DNA from: Acidobacteriota bacterium
GTDB taxonomy: Bacteria; Acidobacteriota; Terriglobia; UBA7540
Assembly (NCBI GenBank): GCA_003165615.1
Contig: PLWR01000517.1
Coordinates: 5,182-10,277, forward strand
Direction: 5' to 3'
DNA: 5,096 nucleotides
The translations under genes were made by a program, and so were the position numbers. The notes beneath the pieces were generated by a model, which ran no database searches, was not told the origin of the DNA, and was given only the letters and a program-made list of their open reading frames with translations. Below, piece after piece: positions 1 through 5,096 of this stretch. The number at the start of each line of letters is the position of its first letter. Position 1 is the first letter of the stretch.

Positions 1-380
1 GGCTTCAGCCAGCGATACGTGTGGCTTAGGAACGTGGGTTCGGTTCGACGACTTTCAGCAGGCCCCAGGGTCCAGTCGTACGGAGGATTCAAATAAAGAA
101 GACCGAAACTCTCGACGGCGCATTGTACTTCCAGCGCATTGCCTTGGATGACGTTCTCAATATGTTGTTTGGATTGCTCGGCGCGGTAGGCATCAAGCTC
201 AATGCCATAGCGAACAACCTCAGCAGCGTTGGTGGTAACCTCGAACGCCACGCCATCGCCAACGCACGGGTCGACCGCGGTCGACGGACCATCTGGAAAC
301 CAGAGGATTCTGCGAATCCGCTGGGCTTCGGAAAATGGCAGCGGGTAGAATCCGAGACGACCTTTGCCCTGGAAGCGCAA
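1..380 (-). CDS. DUF6094-type N6-adenine DNA methyltransferase, N-terminal part (runs off left edge)
   Basis: Predicted SAM-dependent DNA methyltransferase; 126 complete codons lie in the window and the C-terminus is beyond the left edge. Read on the minus strand it opens MRFQGKGRLGFYPLP, then has the SAM-binding motif DPCVGDG (residues 37-43), an acidic motif-II-like ELD (61-63) and the catalytic NPPY (98-101), followed by a conserved-looking SHTYRWLKP at the edge. Motif I before NPPY is the gamma-class order of adenine-N6 enzymes, and the GFYPLP opening recalls DUF6094 proteins (from memory, not searched). The start is TTG at 380-378: AAAGGAGGT lies six bases upstream, and an in-frame TGA at 419-417 leaves only one other near start, a TTG at 413-411 without a ribosome binding site. 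No restriction partner is visible. Methyltransferase identity is strong; the target sequence is unknown. Confidence 0.85.
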   Translation of the reverse strand, partial: MRFQGKGRLGFYPLPFSEAQRIRRILWFPDGPSTAVDPCVGDGVAFEVTTNAAEVVRYGIELDAYRAEQSKQHIENVIQGNALEVQCAVESFGLLYLNPPYDWTLGPAESRRTEPTFLSHTYRWLK

Positions 381-385
381 TTTGG

Positions 386-394
386 ACCTCCTTT
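386..394 (-). promoter_or_regulatory. Perfect Shine-Dalgarno sequence deciding the TTG start of the methyltransferase
   Basis: The minus strand reads AAAGGAGGT here, fully complementary to the 16S rRNA 3' end. GGAGG is separated from the TTG at 380-378 by six bases, an ideal spacing. This site fixes the start of a gene that has no ATG. Confidence 0.8.
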
Positions 395-431
395 CTTTGA
401 AGAACTTGGACAATTGTCATGGTGACGTCGT

Positions 432-462
432 ATTGTAGCCATAAGACCTGTCTCGCTACCAA
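432..462 (-). promoter_or_regulatory. Possible sigma70-type promoter for the methyltransferase
   Basis: On the minus strand TACAAT (437-432, 5 of 6 matches to TATAAT) follows TTGGTA (462-457, 4 of 6 to TTGACA) with a 19-base spacer, longer than the usual 17. It would give a short leader of about 45 bases ahead of the TTG start. Supported by hexamer match and position only. Confidence 0.3.
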
Positions 463-474
463 AGGTTCTGGGCA

Positions 475-503
475 TCGAGAGGTTTCGCGCACCGCACTAT
501 AAT
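475..503 (+). promoter_or_regulatory. Possible plus-strand promoter with consensus -10
   Basis: A perfect TATAAT at 498-503 follows TCGAGA at 475-480 (4 of 6 matches to TTGACA) with a 17-base spacer. It would transcribe toward the lipoprotein gene, but with a leader of almost 400 bases, so either that leader is regulatory or this is not the gene's main promoter. Confidence 0.25.
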
Positions 504-724
504 GCGAGTCGCGATAACACAGCTGAAAATGCTCAGAACCCGGTCACCAAATGGTGATTCAACGGCTATTGAGTCCAGGCGGCCATTTCAACGATTAGGC
601 CGTTTACGGTCAAGTTGGCGCTCTGCCGCCCAGCTTTTGAACAGCGCGGCAGTGAGCCTTGACAGTCAGAGAGAACGCGCGGCCTAGGTCCATAGCGTAC
701 GAAAGAGTCAATGAGTCCGCGAGA

Positions 725-738
725 TGGTCACCTGACCA
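725..738. repeat. Perfect 6-2-6 inverted repeat TGGTCA-CC-TGACCA
   Basis: TGGTCA (725-730) and TGACCA (733-738) are exact inverted copies around CC. A second 6-2-6 dyad with a different half-site, TCACCA-AA-TGGTGA, lies at 544-557; both contain GGTCACC. The size suits a dimeric repressor operator, but no regulator gene is in view. Confidence 0.35.
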
Positions 739-743
739 GTGAC

Positions 744-772
744 TCAAGGGCCCTTTGGGGTAATTCAAGGGC
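744..772 (+). repeat. Direct repeat TCAAGGGC, 21-base period
   Basis: TCAAGGGC occurs at 744-751 and 765-772, start to start 21 bases, which is two helical turns, so both copies would face the same side of the DNA. It lies about 130 bases upstream of the lipoprotein ATG. This is typical of a tandem activator site but is short enough to arise by chance. Confidence 0.3.
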
Positions 773-821
773 TCATGGCAGATCTAGAACATGTGATTGG
801 AGCTGATGTGGGTCGAGTTGG

Positions 822-835
822 CAGCAGATCTGCTG
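822..835. repeat. 14-base perfect palindrome CAGCAGATCTGCTG, candidate operator
   Basis: The 14 bases are self-complementary without a mismatch. The core GCAGATCT occurs again at 778-785. The palindrome sits about 70 bases upstream of the preferred lipoprotein ATG, where an operator could act, but inside the longer open frame beginning at 797. It is therefore regulatory only if translation starts at 905. Confidence 0.35.
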
Positions 836-904
836 TCCTCAGTCATACTGTGGAATCCCTCGCAGCAACAGTTTCGGATACTACTCGCCTACGACGGCGA
901 CAAA

Positions 905-3859
905 ATGACCCCTCTCCTGCGCCTTGGGATATCGATTTATACCTTTTCAAGTTGGAGGCGACTCTGGTGCCTGCTGGTCCTGTCAATCGTTACCACCTTC
1001 GCCGCCTGCGGCGGAGGCAGTTCCGGCGGTGGCGGTGGCGGTGGTGGGGGAGGCGAACCGCCCCAGAATATTCCCGCGCTGAGCGCAATTGCACCCTCCA
1101 GCGCGGCGGTGGGCAGCGCCGCCATCACCCTGGCAGTTTATGGCTCGAACTTTGCACAAGACGCTATCGTGCAGTGGAACGGGGGCTCGCTGGCTGGCAC
1201 GTGGATCAGCGCGACCGAGATGATGGCCACCGTTCCTGCAACCGACCTTGCTACGGCCGGCAGCGCCAATGTCACGGTGGTCAATGGGGGCGCGGGAGGG
1301 GGAACTTCCGCCACCCAGACATTTAAGATTTCCGTAGCGCCGGCCGCCACCACGTGGGTGAGGGCCGTCCCGAATATAGTATTCGCGACCAACGCCACCC
1401 CGTACCAGGCAGCGAATACCGTTTGGGACGCCGCCCATGGAAAGCTTTATCTTGCGATTCCTTCCACCGCCTCGGTGTCACCTAACACGATTGCGATCAT
1501 TGATCCCATCGCAGGCACCGTAACTTACTCAGGTGTCGTCGGGAACAACCCCGACCTCCTTTCAATTTCGTCGGACTACTCCTATCTTTGGGTCGGCTTA
1601 GACCAGGACGACGCGGTTCAACGCTTGCTTCTGCCAAGCTTGGCAAAAGACATCTCCTTTCCGGTGCCTCAGAATCTGCAACCGGTCAGTTTACAGGCGG
1701 CTCCCGGCAGCCCCCACACTGTGGCGCTGCTTGCTGGAAGTTGGGGTATCGAGCCGGATGGTGACGGAGTGTATGTGTACGATGATGCCGCGGCAAGACC
1801 GAATTACGTCCCCGGCTCCGCCAGCCCTGAAGACACCGAGTGGATACAATGGGGCGCAAATGCTTCCGTGATTTACGGCAACCCATTCAGTTTCGAGGGT
1901 GGGGGGATTTCGACTCTGAATGTCACATCATCCGGCGTATCTTTCGGCAGCTTCAACGGGCAGCAAGGGGGTGACATGGATTATGCACCCACACAGTACG
2001 ACGCTGGGACCGGGCTGCTTTATTCCTATACCCTGGCCTTGAATCCCGCAAACGGGAGTGAGGTCGGGATGTTCAATATAGCGCCGAACGTCATCAATGG
2101 TCCTATCGGGCAAGCGGCCTGCACCTCGGACTCGTCTTCGGGGCACTATTACTGTGTACTGGGAGATTCTGAGTTGTGGGTGTTCAACCTCAGTAACTAC
2201 GCGCTCGTTCAACGGGTTTGCTTAGGGGGGTGCATAGGCTCGCCCACCTCGTCGATCACCGGAGCGCCCCAGCATCTGGTCCGTTGGGGCAACGCCGGTC
2301 TTGCCTTAACCACCGAGACCTCCCTCAACGGGGGCAATGGCGGCTTCTTCCTGATCGACGGCGCCAGCGTCAATCCCAATCTTCCAGCGGACGTAGCTTC
2401 CGGCGCCCCGACCTGGTCCTATAGCTGGCTATCGTCCATCAGTCCCCAGCAGGCCCCGGTCGGCAGCTCGGATGTAACCCTGACCATTAACGGAAGTAAT
2501 TTCACGGCCGACAGCACGGTCTACCTGGCCAAAGGCCCGCTGCTGCCCACCTTCCTCCCCACCACCTTCATCAGCTCGACTCAACTTGCTGCCACCATTC
2601 CTGCGGTTTGGCTGGCGAGCGCGGGGACGCTGCCCATCAGCATCTACGATTCCAGTTCGGGTCTTTATTCCAGCGATACCTTGACCTTCACCATCACGTC
2701 GCCTTCGGTCGCCGGCAGCCCGACGCAAGTGAATTCGATCAATCTGGGCGGGTTTGCCTTAGCTTCATCCCCGGCGAGCGACCTCATTTATGTGGCCACG
2801 ACGGACGTTGCGGGCTCCTATCCCAACTCCGTCTTGGCCATCAATGGCCAGACGGGGGCGGTTAGCCAGTCCCAGCCCGTGAGCACCAATCCCTTTGTGC
2901 TCGCTCTCAGCGCCGGCGCGCAATATCTTTACGTGGGATACTACGAAGCGACCATTCTGACCCAACTCCCGCTTCCGGCCTTGTCACCGCCCCTTAACTG
3001 GTCGTTGAGCAATCCCACTTCGTCGGACGTCTTCGTCGCGGGGGATATCCAAGCTGCGCCCGTAAACCCCCACACCACGGCCGTGACCCTCTTTAACATG
3101 AATCTCCAGCCCGTGTATGACGGAGGGCTGGTGATTTACGACGATGACGTGGAACGGCCCGACTACCTGCAGGGATGGGGGGCCAGCGTCGGTCCTGGCA
3201 CTTATTTCACTCTCGCTTGGGGCCCAACCGATGACGTCTTGGGTGCGGCATCCGATGGAACGGCTACCATCATTGACGGCGTCGGTCCTCTCTACGGCAT
3301 TCAGGTCAGTGCCTCAGGGGCCACATACCTGGCGACGGGGAGCGACAATGCGTTCAATCAGTGCGGAGGTGAACTCCACTCTGATTTTGGGACTGGCCTT
3401 ATCTACAGCGACTGCGGCAACGTCGCCAACCCTACGACCCTGGCGACTGTGGGAACCTACAAGGCTGCGGGCCTGCTCGTACCGGATTCCTCCCTGAACC
3501 GCGTTTTCATCCTGGGGCAAACGTCGGCACAGGCCAACACCAACAACTACACGATCCAGTCATTTAACCAGACGGCTTTTACGCCCGTTTCCTCCATCAC
3601 CCTCAATAACCTGCAAGGCATTCCCTTTGCATTCTCCCGCTGGGGAGCGTCGGGCCTTGCCGTACTAATGGAGACTGACCTTGATACCAGCGTGCCCGGG
3701 ATGCTGTACTTGATTCAAGACTCCACTTTCGTCAGCAATGCTCTCGCCGCGGATGTCAGTGTTTCGAAACGGCAGGAATTGGTGCAACAGCGGTGGAAGC
3801 GCCTTACCAAACGCGACCTTCTAAAGATGCTGCGAGCGAGAAGATCCGTAAGCAATTAG
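905..3859 (+). CDS. Predicted outer-surface lipoprotein with two [IPT/TIG-like + beta-propeller-like] units
   Basis: A 984-residue exported protein of unknown function, probably membrane-anchored and binding or adhesive. The signal peptide has Trp-Arg-Arg (17-19), a hydrophobic core (20-32) and the lipobox-like FAAC with Cys35 as the lipidation site. A CGGGSS linker and ten glycines (41-50) follow. IPT/TIG-like domains lie at about 59-144 and 509-599, each followed by about 360 residues of YncE-like propeller sequence (LYVA/LYLA strands, NTIAIIDP, YDD turns). The halves match at an offset of about 452 residues: LQAAPGSPHT (263) with IQAAPVNPHT (715), YDD (292 with 745), RWG (460 with 912). 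Six mature cysteines (406, 417, 439, 443, 820, 837) fit an oxidising compartment. The frame is open from a TTG at 797, but only ATG 905 places the signal peptide correctly; its ribosome binding site is weak. The tail 955-984 is basic and unlike the rest. No operon partner is visible. Confidence 0.88.
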   Translation: MTPLLRLGISIYTFSSWRRLWCLLVLSIVTTFAACGGGSSGGGGGGGGGGEPPQNIPALSAIAPSSAAVGSAAITLAVYGSNFAQDAIVQWNGGSLAGTWISATEMMATVPATDLATAGSANVTVVNGGAGGGTSATQTFKISVAPAATTWVRAVPNIVFATNATPYQAANTVWDAAHGKLYLAIPSTASVSPNTIAIIDPIAGTVTYSGVVGNNPDLLSISSDYSYLWVGLDQDDAVQRLLLPSLAKDISFPVPQNLQPVSLQAAPGSPHTVALLAGSWGIEPDGDGVYVYDDAAARPNYVPGSASPEDTEWIQWGANASVIYGNPFSFEGGGISTLNVTSSGVSFGSFNGQQGGDMDYAPTQYDAGTGLLYSYTLALNPANGSEVGMFNIAPNVINGPIGQAACTSDSSSGHYYCVLGDSELWVFNLSNYALVQRVCLGGCIGSPTSSITGAPQHLVRWGNAGLALTTETSLNGGNGGFFLIDGASVNPNLPADVASGAPTWSYSWLSSISPQQAPVGSSDVTLTINGSNFTADSTVYLAKGPLLPTFLPTTFISSTQLAATIPAVWLASAGTLPISIYDSSSGLYSSDTLTFTITSPSVAGSPTQVNSINLGGFALASSPASDLIYVATTDVAGSYPNSVLAINGQTGAVSQSQPVSTNPFVLALSAGAQYLYVGYYEATILTQLPLPALSPPLNWSLSNPTSSDVFVAGDIQAAPVNPHTTAVTLFNMNLQPVYDGGLVIYDDDVERPDYLQGWGASVGPGTYFTLAWGPTDDVLGAASDGTATIIDGVGPLYGIQVSASGATYLATGSDNAFNQCGGELHSDFGTGLIYSDCGNVANPTTLATVGTYKAAGLLVPDSSLNRVFILGQTSAQANTNNYTIQSFNQTAFTPVSSITLNNLQGIPFAFSRWGASGLAVLMETDLDTSVPGMLYLIQDSTFVSNALAADVSVSKRQELVQQRWKRLTKRDLLKMLRARRSVSN
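1025..1054 (+). repeat. Ten-codon glycine tract (GGN repeat)
   Basis: Ten consecutive glycine codons (residues 41-50), mostly alternating GGC and GGT and ending in a G-rich run, form the spacer between the lipidated cysteine and the first folded domain. Such linkers lift a lipoprotein away from the membrane. The low-complexity DNA is prone to slippage; whole-codon changes alter spacer length, others break the frame. Confidence 0.75.
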
Positions 3860-3949
3860 CCGGCGTTGCACCGAGGTGCCGAAGCGTTTGCCAATCACAA
3901 CTTGGATGTGTAGTCGCCTATACATGGAAGTGGCCACGAAAGTGGACAA

Positions 3950-4711
3950 TCACGCCGCCCTTTTCGCTAACTTTGACCTAACCTCGGAATTGCGATTGCT
4001 TATTCGTCGGCTCCATTCCCAGTATCCCGGGTCGATTCTGAGCACGGAGGTCACGCCTGTTGCCAAGTTAATGAAGCCGCCGTGATAGTTGATTTCGCCA
4101 TACCGAAACAGCCGGGCCAGTAAGGCCAGCGCGTGCTGAGCGAGGGTCGAGTTGACAAATGGCGATTGTCGTTCAAGGGGCTCAACCGCGCTACAGCTTG
4201 GTGCTCCGTCATCATCGAGGCTGGGATCCACGATCTCAGGATACAGCTCGGCGGCCGTACGCAGTCGCAGTCTTGACCTTCGATTACGTTCGTTGAGGGG
4301 CTCCCCCATAATGAATTGTCCGCTGTCCGCGTTATTCCCGGCATCGACGAGGTATGAAACCCGGCTCCATTTCCCAACCGCATCGCGAATTGCAGCCCGT
4401 GCCGCCCGCGTGTCGACACACCCTACAACGATTTGAGCGCGGGGGTCGTCGCCAGAATAACCGCGCGAAATAATCGTTCCCGGCCGCAAGTAAACGGGAA
4501 CCGCTTCCCACTTCAGTCCCCAAAATAGGTTCAACCGGTTGACCAAAATGACGGCCTTGTTTTGGCCGATCTCTGACCGCGCGAAAGGCTGGCGGATAGC
4601 AATTCGCTGCGGCCGGGAGAAAGTCGCCGAGGGAAAGATGCGGATCGCGAAGATCCCATAGCGGTGGTGACGGAAGCCACTGACTGGGTGATAAAGTACT
4701 AGTGAGGGGAG
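3950..4711 (-). pseudogene. PRTRC system ThiF-family protein, N-terminally truncated remnant
   Basis: ThiF/MoeB/HesA E1-like protein of the PRTRC cassette (ParB-related, ThiF-related cassette), whose biochemical role is not established. From the TTG at 4546 there are 198 intact codons: LVNRLNLFWGLKWEA, then VGCVDTR (41-47), DAGNNADSGQ (68-77), a RLRTAAELYPEIVDPSLDDD region (95-113), PSCSAVEPLERQ (116-127) and YHGGFINLATG (154-164), a set of motifs I recognise from this family. Homologous sequence continues upstream in the same frame (RQPFARSEIGQNKA, about 4550-4594), so 4546 is not the ancestral start. That frame has no ATG, GTG or TTG before a TGA at 4712-4714 and a TAG at 4721-4723. The glycine-rich ATP loop expected near the N-terminus (usual length about 270 residues) is not found in any frame. 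Just before RQPF another frame reads AANCY, so a one-base insertion near 4590-4600 is possible. Probably non-functional. It ends 90 bases from the convergent lipoprotein stop. Confidence 0.75.
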
Positions 4712-5096
4712 TCAGGTAGTCTACCGCTTTTGCAATTCATGAGAAAGTAGAATGACGGGGTGCTCTAGATAAGAGCGAAGGCAGGCACCGGCGGCGAAAA
4801 ATGGCCGGCAGCCACTTTAGATCCTGTGTAACGGCGCAACGTCTACCCACGATATCCGCCGTCAATTCCTGGCGTGAAATCCCCTTGCCACCAGTAATCG
4901 ACCCTGGCCGAGGCGGGTTAACTCCTGGTTCAACTCGGATACCGTAAACTGACCCTCTACCACTAAACTCAAGCTCCACCACCAACCTTTCCAGACTGTG
5001 CGGAGATTGCAGGGAATTCCCTCGACCTCGCACTATTACAGAACTTCTGGCAAGCCGAAGTCCCGTCTGAAGAATTCCAACTACACAAAGGAGGAA
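4712..5096. other. Stretch without a recognised gene; low-confidence minus-strand open frame
   Basis: The ThiF N-terminus should lie in the left part, but no Rossmann glycine loop can be read in any frame. A minus-strand frame is open from the right edge (5096) to a stop at 4737, with a possible GTG start at 5033. Its product contains LERLVVELEFSGRGSVYGIRV, then becomes rich in arginine, serine and proline like a chance frame. It has no visible ribosome binding site and matches no family I know. On the plus strand the last 90 or so bases also hold an open stretch (after a TAA near 4963) with protein-like composition but no usual start codon. Confidence 0.4.
5086..5096 (+). promoter_or_regulatory. 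Shine-Dalgarno-like AAAGGAGGAA at the right edge
   Basis: The window ends in CAAAGGAGGAA. AAGGAGG is close to the ideal ribosome binding site, and a plus-strand gene could start a few bases beyond the edge. The start codon itself cannot be seen. Confidence 0.35.

Larger units (their letters stand above)
381..904. other. Divergent intergenic region, no convincing gene
   Basis: About 520 bases separate the divergent methyltransferase and lipoprotein starts. The short open frames on both strands show no recognisable protein pattern and no ribosome binding site. The stretch holds two candidate promoters, a 623-629/646-652 inverted repeat (CTGCCGC/GCGGCAG), perfect dyads at 544-557, 725-738 and 822-835, and a TCAAGGGC direct repeat at 744-751 and 765-772. 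It may be the control region for both genes. The low coding content could also reflect decayed DNA. Confidence 0.6.

Noticed and set aside
123..425. Plus-strand and two minus-strand open frames over the methyltransferase region
   Set aside because: They overlap the frame that carries DPCVGDG and NPPY and show no protein pattern of their own; they are shadows of the TTG-started gene.
502..687. 61-codon plus-strand open frame in the intergenic region
   Set aside because: No ribosome binding site, no recognisable pattern, and composition typical of noncoding DNA.
797..904. In-frame N-terminal extension of the lipoprotein from TTG 797 or ATG 806
   Set aside because: It would put nearly 70 residues before the lipobox, far too long for a lipoprotein signal peptide; a GGAG lies only three bases from ATG 806. 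The start at 905 fits better.
739..1326. 195-codon open frame overlapping the start of the lipoprotein
   Set aside because: Its product is arginine-rich low complexity generated by reading the glycine tract in another frame.
3861..3881. Stem-loop just after the lipoprotein stop (GCACC-GA-GGTGC, or outer CGGC/GCCG)
   Set aside because: The short stem with a two-base loop lacks a following T-run, so it does not qualify as an intrinsic terminator.
3934..3945. CCAC-GAAA-GTGG hairpin between the convergent genes
   Set aside because: A four-base stem is too weak and no T-tract follows on either strand, despite the GNRA-type loop.
4050..4436. Open frames on both strands over the ThiF remnant (4051-4419 minus, 4152-4436 plus, 4332-4523 minus)
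   Set aside because: They are out of frame with the conserved PRTRC ThiF motifs and have shadow-like composition.
4737..5033. 98-codon minus-strand open frame as a real gene
   Set aside because: Not called as a gene: GTG start without a ribosome binding site, arginine- and proline-rich C-terminal half, no known family. It is mentioned at low confidence because the frame stays open to the right edge.

Overview
Overall character. The window looks like bacterial accessory DNA of fairly high GC. The style of its central protein, a glycine-rich lipoprotein built from IPT/TIG-like and beta-propeller-like units, suggests Acidobacteriota. That assignment rests on protein style only and is an inference.

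Layout. (1) Positions 1-380, minus strand: the start of a DNA N6-adenine methyltransferase-like protein of the DUF6094 type, cut off by the left edge. It has no ATG; it starts at a TTG behind a perfect AAAGGAGGT ribosome binding site. (2) Positions 381-904: a divergent intergenic stretch with no convincing gene, but with promoter-like hexamers, three short perfect dyads and a direct repeat at a two-turn spacing. (3) Positions 905-3859, plus strand: a 984-residue predicted lipoprotein made of two tandem copies of [IPT/TIG-like domain + propeller-like domain], ending in a short, very basic tail. (4) Positions 3950-4711, minus strand: the C-terminal two thirds of a PRTRC-system ThiF-family (E1-like) protein. 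Its N-terminal nucleotide-binding part is missing or decayed. (5) Positions 4712-5096: no recognised gene. A minus-strand open frame of unknown value runs to the right edge, and the last bases form a plus-strand Shine-Dalgarno-like sequence.

How the parts relate. PRTRC (ParB-related, ThiF-related cassette) genes are known from plasmids and integrated elements, and a DNA methyltransferase is normal cargo there. The ThiF remnant and the methyltransferase point the same way, while the lipoprotein between them is on the opposite strand. The simplest reading is a decaying plasmid- or ICE-derived block into which, or beside which, an unrelated surface-protein gene has been placed. I see no CRISPR array, tRNA, rRNA or intact insertion sequence, and no clear new defence system.
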